DNA of 64,000 nucleotides, from positions 269,069 to 333,068 of the forward strand of contig WNWL01000007.1 of assembly GCA_009733745.1 (NCBI GenBank), given 5' to 3'. A program made the translations under genes and the position numbers. Each line of letters opens with the position of its first letter. Position 1 is the stretch's first letter. The notes below the pieces were generated by a model that worked only from the letters and a program-made list of their open reading frames with translations, ran no database searches and was not told the DNA's origin. Source of the DNA: Oceanobacillus sp. HTM 045 (lineage in GTDB: Bacteria > Pseudomonadota > Alphaproteobacteria > Rhodobacterales > Rhodobacteraceae). Of this stretch, positions 15,851 to 23,594 are shown piece by piece.

Positions 15851-16842
15851 AGCGCCTCCACCAGCTTCGCGACGCCGAAGCGGTAGGGGTCGGTGGCGGG
15901 CATGCCCATCGCCTCCTCGATCCCGGCGAGGTAGCCCTGCGCCTCGTCCTCGCCCATCGCGGCGGTGTTGACCGAGATTCCACTCACCCGCACGTCCGGG
16001 TTCACGATCCGCGCCAGCGGCATGACCATCTCGTGCAGCGCCTCCAGCGTCGGCACCTGGAAATGCGGCAGCCCGCGCATGTGGGTGCGCGTCGGCTCGT
16101 GGCAGAGGATCAGGTTGTCCGCCTGGCTGCCGTGGATCAGCGCCATCGTCACCCCAGAGAAGGACGGGTGGAAGAGCGAGCCCTGCCCCTCGACCACGTC
16201 CCAGTGGTCGTCCGCGGCCTCCGGGGTGATCGTCTCGACCGCGCCGGCCATGAAATCGGCCACGACCGCGTCCAGCGGAACGCCGTCGCCGGTGATCAGG
16301 ATGCCGGTCTGCCCGGTGGCGCGGAAATCGGCCTTCATGCCGCGCGCGCGCATCTCCTTCTCCAGCGCCAGGGCGGTATACATCTTGCCGCACGAGCAGT
16401 CGGTGCCGACCGCGAGGATGCGCTTGCCCGCGCGCCGCTTGCCGTCGCCGATCGGGTACTTCACCGAGGGCACGCGCACGTCGTGCAGCTTCCGCCCGTG
16501 CTCCTTCGCCGCCGCCACGAGGTCCGGCTCGTCGCGCAGCAGGTTGTGCAGGCCGGCCGCGAGGTCCATCCCCGCCGCCAGCGCCTCCACCAGCACCGCC
16601 TTCCAGCTTTCGGAGATCACCCCGCCCCGGTTCGCCACGCCGATCACCAGCGTCTTCGCGCCCGCGGCGACCGCCTCGCCGATCGTCATGTCCGGGAGCC
16701 CCATGTCCGCCTTGCAGCCCGGCAGGCGGAACTGGCCGACGCTGATGCCGGGCCGCCAGTCGCGGATGCCCTGCGCGACCTTCGCCGCAAGCGCGTCGGG
16801 CGCGTCACCGAGGAACAGGAGATAGGGGGTCTGAAGGCTCAT
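15847..16842 (-). CDS. dgcN: D-glutamate N-acetyltransferase DgcN (DUF1611)
   Basis: 331 residues, full length for DUF1611. The N-terminal Rossmann-like part ends in 'TLVIGVANRGG'. The C-terminal P-loop-like domain has 'ILAVGTDCSCGKMYTALALEKEM' and 'ATGQTGILITGDGVPLDAVVADFMAGA', with 'VEGQGSLFHPSFSGVTMALIHGS' following. DgcN proteins acetylate D-glutamate with acetyl-CoA as the first step of its catabolism. The gene overlaps dgcA by four bases, and dat follows. It is 128 bases downstream of opgH on the same strand, so it could also be read through from there. Confidence 0.88.
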   Translation of the reverse strand: MSLQTPYLLFLGDAPDALAAKVAQGIRDWRPGISVGQFRLPGCKADMGLPDMTIGEAVAAGAKTLVIGVANRGGVISESWKAVLVEALAAGMDLAAGLHNLLRDEPDLVAAAKEHGRKLHDVRVPSVKYPIGDGKRRAGKRILAVGTDCSCGKMYTALALEKEMRARGMKADFRATGQTGILITGDGVPLDAVVADFMAGAVETITPEAADDHWDVVEGQGSLFHPSFSGVTMALIHGSQADNLILCHEPTRTHMRGLPHFQVPTLEALHEMVMPLARIVNPDVRVSGISVNTAAMGEDEAQGYLAGIEEAMGMPATDPYRFGVAKLVEAL

Positions 16843-16970
16843 GCCGGGCTCCGCTGGCTCGAGGTTTCCCCCTTGCTAACCGGAACCGCGGCCGCTTCCA
16901 ATCCCCCCGTTTGCAATGCAGCAGAGCGCCAACCGCAACGCGGGGGGCGCCTGCCGCCGCCGGGTGGGGG

Positions 16971-18860
16971 CTATGCCGCGCGGGGCGGCCGCGACGGGCC
17001 GCGCGCCTCCAGCTCCGCGATCCGGTCGCGCGGATCGCCCCGAAGCACGTCGAGCGCCTCCGGCCGGGTCCACTCCTCCGGCACGCCGCAGAGGCCCACC
17101 CGCGCCGCCCAGGCGCCGAAGGCGGGATGCGCGGTGCCGACCGCGAAGGGAATCGAGAGCACCAGCCCGAGGATCATCGGCGCCGCCCACCAGATCACGC
17201 CCGGAGGCCCGAAGGCGAGGATCGACCCGGCCAGCGCCAGCCCGAACAGCGTCTGCGGCCAGAGCCCGCGCCGCGCGTCGCCCCAGGTCAGCCGGTAAGC
17301 GTCGCGGTTCTGCCCGCCCCAGATCACGGATCGGCCGAACACCAGCCCGCCAAGGAACAGCGTCACCCGGAACGCCACCACCGGCGCGATCAGGATCGAG
17401 AAGACCGTCTCGACCAGCGCCCCGGCGAGGAACCGCGCGGTGCCGCCATAGCGCGCCGCGCCGCCCTTCTGCAGCAGGATGTCGGTGATCCCGGCGATCT
17501 TCGGCACCAGCGAGACCGCGAACATGATGAAGAACATCGCGATGCCGACGGCAAGGTTGATACCCGCCGTGTCGCCGTCCGCGAGCTTGGAGGCGGCGGC
17601 CACCGTCATCAGCATCCAGGCCGGCGCGCCGAGATACATCATCACCGCGGCGAAGAGCTGGAACCGGCTGGCAGGCTCAAGCCCGCGCATCCCCAGGAGC
17701 CGCCAGTACTGCATGTTGCCCTGGCACCAGCGCAGGTCGCGCCGGGTGAAGTCCATCAGGGTCGGCGGGTTGTCCTCCCAGCTGCCGCCCTCCACGGGCA
17801 CCACCCGCACCTCGTAGCCGGCGCGGCGCATCAGCACCGCCTCGACCTGGTCGTGGCTCAGGATGTGCCCGCCCAGCGGCGGCTTGCCCGGCAGGATCGG
17901 CAGGCGGCAGCAGCGGCGGAACGCATCCACCCGGATCACCGCGTTGTGGCCCCAGAACGGGCCACAGTCGCCCTGCCACCATGCCGCGCCCATCGTGTAG
18001 GAGCGCATGCCGTGGCGCATGCCGAACTGGAAGATTCGCGCGAAGGCGCTGCGGGCCGGCGTGCCGACCGCGAGCGACTGCAGGATGCCGATCCGCGGGT
18101 GCGCCTCCATGATCCGCACGAGGCGCAGGATCGCCTCGCCGTCCATCAGGCTGTCGCTGTCGAGCGGCACGAAAAGCTGGTAGTCGCGGCCCCTGTTCAT
18201 CAGGAAATCGCGCACGTTGCCGGCCTTGAAGCCGATATTGCGCTCGCGCCGGCGATAGGCCGCGCGGGGGCCGAAGAGCGGGCGCATCCGCTCGAAAAGC
18301 GCCTCTTCCTCCGCCGCCGTTTCCGGCTCCGAGGTGTCGGAGAGGATGAAGAGGTCGAACTGCCTGCCCCAGCCGGTGGCGTCGAGCGCGCGGCGCACCT
18401 CGGCCAGCCGGGCGAAGGCGCGGGCCGGCGGCTCGTTGCGCACCGTCATGGTCACGGCGACCCGCCCGGTGATCGGAGCGTCGGTCTCGCCCGCGGCGAG
18501 ATGCGGGGCGACCCGCGCGTATCCGTCGCGCACGCCATGCAGCAACCAAAGGCCGAGGACGGCGTTCCACAGTCCCATCACCGTCCAGGGCGCGCCGATG
18601 AAGAAACAGGCCACGATCACGATGTCGCTGAGCGACCACCCGCCCGCGCTGAACGCGGTCAGGATGCCCCAGGTCAGCAGCGCCAGCGTGCCGAGGTTCA
18701 GCGCCAGCACGGTATACCTGCGGCGGCGCAGCAGCGCCCGGCTCTGCAGGCCGGCCGGCGTATCGGTCTGCTTGTCGGCCGTCACGGCCCCCACGGGCGC
18801 GCCGGAGAGCGCGATTGCCGGGGCAGCGGCCGTTTCGGTGGAGTTCTTCATGTTGGTCAA
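16971..18860 (-). CDS. opgH: Glucans biosynthesis glucosyltransferase H
   Basis: 629 residues, the shorter alphaproteobacterial form (E. coli OpgH is about 850). An N-terminal Ala-rich cytoplasmic stretch is followed by two membrane segments ('YTVLALNLGTLALLTWGILTAF' region and 'IVIVACFFIGAPWTVMGLW'), a GT2 domain with 'VAVTMTVRNEP', 'FILSDTSEP', the DxD motif 'FVPLDSDSLMDG', 'LSHDQVEAVLMRRAGYEV' and the QxxRW-like 'RRDLRWCQGNMQY', then several C-terminal membrane segments. It polymerises UDP-glucose into the backbone of osmoregulated periplasmic glucans. opgG, normally adjacent, is not in the window; opgC lies 5 kb away on the same strand. Confidence 0.9.
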   Translation of the reverse strand: MTNMKNSTETAAAPAIALSGAPVGAVTADKQTDTPAGLQSRALLRRRRYTVLALNLGTLALLTWGILTAFSAGGWSLSDIVIVACFFIGAPWTVMGLWNAVLGLWLLHGVRDGYARVAPHLAAGETDAPITGRVAVTMTVRNEPPARAFARLAEVRRALDATGWGRQFDLFILSDTSEPETAAEEEALFERMRPLFGPRAAYRRRERNIGFKAGNVRDFLMNRGRDYQLFVPLDSDSLMDGEAILRLVRIMEAHPRIGILQSLAVGTPARSAFARIFQFGMRHGMRSYTMGAAWWQGDCGPFWGHNAVIRVDAFRRCCRLPILPGKPPLGGHILSHDQVEAVLMRRAGYEVRVVPVEGGSWEDNPPTLMDFTRRDLRWCQGNMQYWRLLGMRGLEPASRFQLFAAVMMYLGAPAWMLMTVAAASKLADGDTAGINLAVGIAMFFIMFAVSLVPKIAGITDILLQKGGAARYGGTARFLAGALVETVFSILIAPVVAFRVTLFLGGLVFGRSVIWGGQNRDAYRLTWGDARRGLWPQTLFGLALAGSILAFGPPGVIWWAAPMILGLVLSIPFAVGTAHPAFGAWAARVGLCGVPEEWTRPEALDVLRGDPRDRIAELEARGPSRPPRAA

Positions 18861-18933
18861 CCCTTCTGGACCGTCACCCCAAAGACTGTATGGTCTCTGA
18901 AATTCTTCCGCGCCGCAGCAAATTGGACACTTA

Positions 18934-19941
18934 ATGGCACCCCGCGCGCTCGTTTATATTGCACCGCACAAGGCGGAAATCCACCCGGTGGACGACATGC
19001 CGCCGTCGGATTCGGACGGAGCACGCGAGTTTGTAACGGTCGAGACCGCCTATTCCGGCGTCAGCCGCGGGACGGAGCGGCTGGTCTTTTCCGGGAGCCT
19101 GCCGGAGAGCGAGTGGCAGCGGATGCGCGCGCCGTTCCAGTCGGGGGAGTTTCCGTTCCCGGTGCGCTACGGCTACGCCGCCGCAGGCCGCGTCGTGGCC
19201 GGGCCGGAGGCGCTGCTCGGCAAGCGTGTCTTCGCGCTGCATCCGCATCAGACCCGGTTCACCGTGCCGGCATCGGCGGTCCATGTCCTGCCGGACGCCG
19301 TGCCGATGCGCCGTGCCGTGCTGGCGGCCAACATGGAGACCGCGCTCAACGCGATCTGGGACGCCGAACTGCGCCCCGGCGAGCGGGTGCTGGTCATGGG
19401 AGCTGGCTTGCTCGGCTGCCTCATCGCGGCGCTGGCCTCCCGGTCCGGCGACAATCCGGTAGTACTGAGCGATATTGTAGAAGCCCGCGCCGCGCTCGCC
19501 CGTGACTTTAACGTGAGCTTTCGTGTGCCCGACGCGATCCACGGCGGAGAAGATGGGGCTTTCGATGTAGCCTTCCACACTTCGGCCCATGCCGAAGGAT
19601 TGCAGCGCAGCCTCGACACGCTCGCCTTCGAGGGCCGGGTGGTGGAACTCTCCTGGTATGGCGACCGCGAGACGACGCTCCGCCTCGGCGGCGCCTTCCA
19701 TTCCCGCCGCCTGAGGATCGTCTCCAGCCAGGTCGGCCACGTCGCGAACAGCCGCCGCGCGACCACCACCCACGCCCGGAGGCTCGCCGAGGCGATATCC
19801 CTTCTTGACGATCCCCGCCTCGATGCGCTCATCACGGGCGAGGTCGCCTTCGAGGACCTGCCGGCACGCCTGCCGGAGATCCTCGCCCCCGGCGCCCCCG
19901 GCATCGCGACGGCGGTGCGCTACGCAAACGAGGAGAGCTGA
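18934..19941 (+). CDS. MDR-family NAD(P)-dependent dehydrogenase (BchC-like)
   Basis: 335 residues. The medium-chain dehydrogenase fold is seen in 'TVETAYSGVSRGTERLVFSG' (the SGxSRGTE start shared with bacteriochlorophyllide dehydrogenase BchC-type proteins), 'VRYGYAAAGRVV', and the Rossmann motif 'VLVMGAGLLGCLIAALA'. The GHE catalytic-zinc motif of alcohol dehydrogenases is replaced by YGYAAAG, and the four structural-zinc cysteines are absent, so it is probably zinc-free. It is the first gene of a tightly packed cassette: its stop directly abuts the next ATG. It is transcribed away from opgH. It likely oxidises a ring or side-chain hydroxyl of the product made by the cassette. Confidence 0.8.
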   Translation: MAPRALVYIAPHKAEIHPVDDMPPSDSDGAREFVTVETAYSGVSRGTERLVFSGSLPESEWQRMRAPFQSGEFPFPVRYGYAAAGRVVAGPEALLGKRVFALHPHQTRFTVPASAVHVLPDAVPMRRAVLAANMETALNAIWDAELRPGERVLVMGAGLLGCLIAALASRSGDNPVVLSDIVEARAALARDFNVSFRVPDAIHGGEDGAFDVAFHTSAHAEGLQRSLDTLAFEGRVVELSWYGDRETTLRLGGAFHSRRLRIVSSQVGHVANSRRATTTHARRLAEAISLLDDPRLDALITGEVAFEDLPARLPEILAPGAPGIATAVRYANEES

Positions 19942-20340
19942 ATGTACGCCGTCGAAGTCCGCGACCACATCATGATCGCCCATTCCATCCCCGGCGAGAC
20001 CTTCGGCCCGGCCCAGAAGCTGCACGGCGCGACCTATGTCATCGACGTCGCCTTCTTCCGGGAGGCGCTGACCGAGGATGACATCGTCGTCGACATCGGC
20101 CGCGCGCATGACGTGCTCAAGGCCGTCCTCGCGCCTATCAACTACGCCAATCTCGACGAACTGCCCCAGTTCGCGGGAAAGCGGACCACGACCGAGTTCC
20201 TCTGCAAGCACGTCTTCGACGCCTTCGCCGAGGCCGCCCGCAAGGGCGATCTCGGCCCCGGCTCCGAGACGCTCGACCGGATCCGCGTGACCCTCAACGA
20301 GAGCCACGTCGCCCGCGCATGGTACGAGGGGGCGCCGTGA
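19942..20340 (+). CDS. 6-pyruvoyltetrahydropterin synthase homologue lacking catalytic residues
   Basis: 132 residues, the length of a QueD/PTPS T-fold subunit. The overall pattern is recognisable: His14 in the first strand, 'LHGATYVIDVAFF', 'VVDIGRAHDVLKAVL', 'TTTEFLCKHVFDAF' and a C-terminal 'VTLNESHVARAWY' with the conserved Glu. Key residues are changed. The Cys four residues before the HGH motif is Ala24, the second His of HGH is Ala30, and the LDHxxLN motif reads INYANLD, so the Asp-His pair is Asn67-Tyr68. One zinc ligand and the whole Cys/Asp/His catalytic set are therefore gone. It cannot perform standard PTPS or QueD chemistry as known. Confidence 0.8.
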   Translation: MYAVEVRDHIMIAHSIPGETFGPAQKLHGATYVIDVAFFREALTEDDIVVDIGRAHDVLKAVLAPINYANLDELPQFAGKRTTTEFLCKHVFDAFAEAARKGDLGPGSETLDRIRVTLNESHVARAWYEGAP

Positions 20341-21377
20341 TCGCCAGCTTCGCGGTACCGGGAGACATCTCGACCCGCACCGGCGGCTACGAATACGCCC
20401 GCCGCCTGCTGGAACATGCGCCCGCGACGGGGCTGGACCTGGTCCACCTCGCCCTGCCCGGCAGCTTCCCCGCGCCTTCGCAGGCCGATCTCGACGAGAG
20501 CTTCGAACAGCTCCGCACCGCCCGCGCGCCGATCCTGATCGACGGTCTCGCCCTCGGCGCCCTCCCCGCCGAACGGCTGGCGGCGCTGGAGAAGCCGCTG
20601 GCGGCCCTCTGCCACCACCCGCTCGGCATGGAGACCGGCCTCGCGCCGGAGCGCCGCGACGCGCTCCTCGCCTCCGAGAAGGCCGCCCTCGCTGCCTGCC
20701 GCGCCGTCATCACCACCAGCCGCGCCACGGCCCGCACCGTGGCGGCGGAATTCGGCGTGCCGGAAAACCGCATCGCCGTCGCCCCGCCGGGCACCGACCC
20801 CGCGCCCCGCGCGCAGGGCTCGGGCGAGGATACCGTCGCGCTGGTCGCGGTCGGCTCGATCGTGCCGCGTAAGGGCTTTGCCGACCTCGTCGCCGCCCTC
20901 GCCCCCCTCAAGTCGCTCGACTGGCACCTCACCATTGCCGGCTCGCCCGACCGCGACCCCGCCTGCGCCGCCGATCTAGAGGCGCGCATCGAGGCCGCCG
21001 GGCTCTCCCGGCGCATCCACCTCGCCGGGTCGCTCGACCACGACGCCCTCGCGCGGGTCTACGCCCGCAGCGACGCCTTTGTCCTCGCCTCGCACTACGA
21101 AGGTTACGGCATGGTCTTCGCCGAAGCCCTCGCCCGCGGCCTGCCGGTGATCGGCTACCACGGCGAGGCCGTCGCGGAGGCCACCTCGGGCGGCGGCGCG
21201 ATCCTTGTCCCCACCGGCGACGCCGCCGCGCTGTCGGAAGCCCTCGCGGCGCTGATCTCCGACCCGGAGGCCCGCGCCGCGCAGGCGGAGGCCGCCTGGG
21301 CCGGAGCCCGAAGCCTGCCGCGCTGGCGCGACAGCACCGAGACCGTCGCCACAGTCCTGCGGAGCATTGCCAAATGA
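20337..21377 (+). CDS. Glycosyltransferase family 4
   Basis: About 346 residues from the GTG at 20337, which overlaps the previous stop (GTGA); an ATG at 20319 is an alternative. It is a GT-B fold: N-terminal 'PGDISTRTGGYEYARRLLEH' glycine loop for the acceptor side, a middle strand 'VALVAVGSIVPRKGFADLVAAL', then 'LTIAGSPDRDP', 'IHLAGSLDHDALARVYARSDAFVLASHYEGYGMVFAEALARGLPVIGY', the E-x7-E donor-sugar motif of GT4. No membrane segments. It probably glycosylates the small product of the cassette, since no polysaccharide export genes are nearby. Confidence 0.87.
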   Translation: MIASFAVPGDISTRTGGYEYARRLLEHAPATGLDLVHLALPGSFPAPSQADLDESFEQLRTARAPILIDGLALGALPAERLAALEKPLAALCHHPLGMETGLAPERRDALLASEKAALAACRAVITTSRATARTVAAEFGVPENRIAVAPPGTDPAPRAQGSGEDTVALVAVGSIVPRKGFADLVAALAPLKSLDWHLTIAGSPDRDPACAADLEARIEAAGLSRRIHLAGSLDHDALARVYARSDAFVLASHYEGYGMVFAEALARGLPVIGYHGEAVAEATSGGGAILVPTGDAAALSEALAALISDPEARAAQAEAAWAGARSLPRWRDSTETVATVLRSIAK

Positions 21378-22171
21378 ACGAGTTTTCCGCCGAATGGCTC
21401 GCCCTGCGCGCCCCAGCCGACACCCGCGCCCGCGCCCGCCGCCTGCACGCGATGATCCGCAACTACTTCGAGGACCGCGAGCGCATCCGCATCGTCGATA
21501 TCGGCTGCGGCACGGGGGCGAGCGTGGCGCTCTTCTCCGAGATGCCCGGCCCGCGGCAGGACTGGGTGCTGCTCGACCACGACCCGGCCCTGCTTTCCAT
21601 CGCCGGTTCGCGGGAACTGGCCGACCACCAGTCGGTGGAGACGCGGCAGGTGGATCTCGCGCGCGATATCCCGGCGATCTTCGAGGCGAGGCCCGACCTC
21701 GTCACCGCGCAGGCCTTCTTCGACCTCGTCTCCAGCCGCTGGATGATGCAGTTCGTGGAGGCGCTGGCCGCCTCTGGCGCCGCGCTCTACGCCCCGCTGA
21801 TCTATGATGGGGAGGAGACATGGTTCCCGCCCCACACGCTCGACGAGGGCGTGCTGGCGGAGCTTCACGTCGACATGGAGTCGGACAAGGGCTTCGGTCC
21901 CGCGCTCGGGCCGCAGGCGGTCGAGGTGCTGGGCGACATGCTCGGGCGCAGGGGCTACTCGGTCTGGCAGCTTCCGAGCCCGTGGGAACTGACCGCCGGG
22001 GAGGACGCCGACCTGATCGCGGCGCTGGCCTCCGGCACCGCCAACGCCGTCCGCCCCGCCCTCGGCCCGCTGGCCGCCACCTGGGGCAAGGCCCGCGCCG
22101 AGGCCGAGGCCGCCCGGATTGGCCATGTCGACATCCTCGCCATCCCGGCGGCGGACGCGGAAGAGGACTGA
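21374..22171 (+). CDS. Class I SAM-dependent methyltransferase
   Basis: 265 residues. Its ATG overlaps the glycosyltransferase stop (ATGA). The SAM-binding motif is 'IRIVDIGCGTGASVALFSE', followed by 'DWVLLDHDPALL' (acidic residue at the end of strand 2) and 'DLVTAQAFFDLVS' (strand 4). The C-terminal part has 'LHVDMESDKGFGPALGPQAVEVL', not typical of a well-known family. It is the last plus-strand gene of the four-gene cassette and probably modifies the same molecule as the preceding glycosyltransferase. The target (sugar or aglycone) cannot be told. Confidence 0.83.
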   Translation: MNEFSAEWLALRAPADTRARARRLHAMIRNYFEDRERIRIVDIGCGTGASVALFSEMPGPRQDWVLLDHDPALLSIAGSRELADHQSVETRQVDLARDIPAIFEARPDLVTAQAFFDLVSSRWMMQFVEALAASGAALYAPLIYDGEETWFPPHTLDEGVLAELHVDMESDKGFGPALGPQAVEVLGDMLGRRGYSVWQLPSPWELTAGEDADLIAALASGTANAVRPALGPLAATWGKARAEAEAARIGHVDILAIPAADAEED

Positions 22172-22210
22172 GGGACTCTGCCGCTGAAGCCCAACGCAAC
22201 GGAACAGGCT

Positions 22211-22229
22211 CGGCCCCGAAGCGGGGCCG
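22211..22229. terminator. Bidirectional terminator hairpin
   Basis: CGGCCCCG-AAG-CGGGGCCG is a perfect 8-bp stem between the convergent methyltransferase and cytochrome genes. It can serve both strands; neither side has a T-run. Confidence 0.55.
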
Positions 22230-22244
22230 GGAACCGGGAAACGC

Positions 22245-22805
22245 TCAGAAGAACCCCATCCGGGAGATCAGCCCGTCGCGCTTGATCAGGGTGTGGAAGA
22301 AGGCTGCCGCGATGTGCAGGCCCACCAGCCCCATCAGCCCGAGCCCGAAGTAGAAGTGAAGCGTGTAGAGCGTTTCCGACAAAGCCGGGTCCTTGCCGAT
22401 CAGGCCGGGCAGCGTGCCGCCGAAGAACTCGACCGGGTAGCCGCCCGCCGCGGTCGCGAGCCAGCCAATGACCGGCATCAGGATCAGCATGACATACATC
22501 AGCCCGTGCACCGCGCCCGACGCCGCCCGCTCGAAGCCGGTCAGCGGCACCCGGTAGTCCGGCTTGCGGCTCATCAGCTTGGCGAGGATGCGCGGGATCA
22601 TCAGCGCCAGGATCACCACGCCGAAGCTCTTGTGCAGCATGTAGATCGTGTTGGTCATGTCCTGCCCGAAGGTCTTGACCAGCCCGTCGAACACGCCCTT
22701 CTCGGTGGCGACCAGCATCATGGTCAGCCCGATCGCCAGCATGCCCAGCACGCAGACCGCTATGGTCCAGTGCAGCAGCCGCTGGACGAGGTTGTATCGG
22801 TACAT
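22245..22805 (-). CDS. Cytochrome b561-family membrane protein
   Basis: 186 residues from the ATG at 22805. There are four hydrophobic segments, with the di-haem histidines in the expected places: 'RLLHWTIAV', 'YMLHKSFGV', 'GAVHGLMYV' and 'TLYTLHFYFGLGLMGLVGLHIAAA'. This matches the bacterial CybB-type b561 family, which shuttles electrons between quinone and periplasmic acceptors. It follows the RibD-C reductase on the same strand with about a 40-base gap, so it may be co-transcribed with it. Whether it belongs to the nearby cassette is open. Confidence 0.87.
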   Translation of the reverse strand: MYRYNLVQRLLHWTIAVCVLGMLAIGLTMMLVATEKGVFDGLVKTFGQDMTNTIYMLHKSFGVVILALMIPRILAKLMSRKPDYRVPLTGFERAASGAVHGLMYVMLILMPVIGWLATAAGGYPVEFFGGTLPGLIGKDPALSETLYTLHFYFGLGLMGLVGLHIAAAFFHTLIKRDGLISRMGFF

Positions 22806-22845
22806 CCGCTTCCCCCGGTTTCGCGTCTCGCCCCGGGCCGGCGGG

Positions 22846-23577
22846 TCAGGCGACCAGCGCCGGCACCAGGTCGCAGACGAGCAGCATATCGCCATCCTTG
22901 AACCGCATCACCCTCACCATGGGACGGACCGCCTCGTCCAGCGCCTCGATGGGCGCGAGGTTGAGGCCGGTCTTGCCCGAGCCGAGGATGATCGGCGCGA
23001 CCATCAGGTGCAACTCGTCCACCGCGCCGGCGTCGAGGAAGCGCGCCAGCGTCTCCGCCCCACCCTCGACGAGGACGCGGCCGAGCCCGCGCGCGGCCAG
23101 CCGCTCGACGATGGCGCAGGGCGGGATCAGCCCGCCGCGCGGGGTAATTTCCATGCGCTCGACGCCCTCCGGCACGCGCGAGCCGGGCAGCGTCACGGCG
23201 ATCACCGGTGCCGCGCCGTCATGCAGGAGGCGAAGGTCGTCCGGCATTCGCCCGTTCGGGTCGACGATCACGCGGACCGGGTTGGGCCCGTCCACGTGGC
23301 GCGTGGTCAGGCATGGGTCATCGGCAATGGCGGTGCCGACGCCGATCAGGAGCGAGTCCACCCGCGCCCGGATGCGGTGCAGGTGGCGCAGCGCCTCCTC
23401 GCCGTTGATGTACTTGGAGGCACCGGTCGGGGTGGCGATCCGCCCATCCAGCGACTGGCCGAGCTGGCCGATGACCAGCGGCCGGCCCGCGGGGGCGCGG
23501 TCCAGCATGGTCAGGGCCGCTTCGGGCTCGTATTCCCCGATGCGCCCGAGCGCTACGCGTCCGCTTTCCTGAAACAC
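22846..23577 (-). CDS. RibD C-terminal-domain (pyrimidine/pteridine reductase-like) protein
   Basis: About 243 residues from a GTG at 23577; later starts in frame are possible. The dihydrofolate-reductase-like RibD_C fold is seen in 'LVIGQLGQSLDGRIAT', 'DSLLIGVGTAIADDPCLTTRHVDGPNPVRVIVDPNGR', 'VLVEGGAETLARFLDAGAVDELHLMVAPIILGSG'. There is no deaminase domain, so it is not the bifunctional RibD. Proteins of this type reduce ribosylamino-pyrimidines or pteridine-like rings with NADPH. It sits across the strand from the PTPS-homologue cassette and 18 bases after opgC. A role in the same pteridine-type pathway is attractive but inferred. Confidence 0.82.
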   Translation of the reverse strand: MFQESGRVALGRIGEYEPEAALTMLDRAPAGRPLVIGQLGQSLDGRIATPTGASKYINGEEALRHLHRIRARVDSLLIGVGTAIADDPCLTTRHVDGPNPVRVIVDPNGRMPDDLRLLHDGAAPVIAVTLPGSRVPEGVERMEITPRGGLIPPCAIVERLAARGLGRVLVEGGAETLARFLDAGAVDELHLMVAPIILGSGKTGLNLAPIEALDEAVRPMVRVMRFKDGDMLLVCDLVPALVA

Positions 23578-23594
23578 GAGGCGATCCTTCCCGT

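Noticed and set aside
18934..19941. Annotation as bchC (bacteriochlorophyll synthesis)
   Set aside because: Only the SGxSRGTE start and fold are shared; there are no other photosynthesis genes in the window, so BchC-like dehydrogenase is as far as the evidence goes.
19942..20340. Annotation as queD of queuosine biosynthesis
   Set aside because: Catalytic Cys, Asp-His pair and one zinc His are missing, and no queC, queE or queF is near; only the fold assignment is kept.
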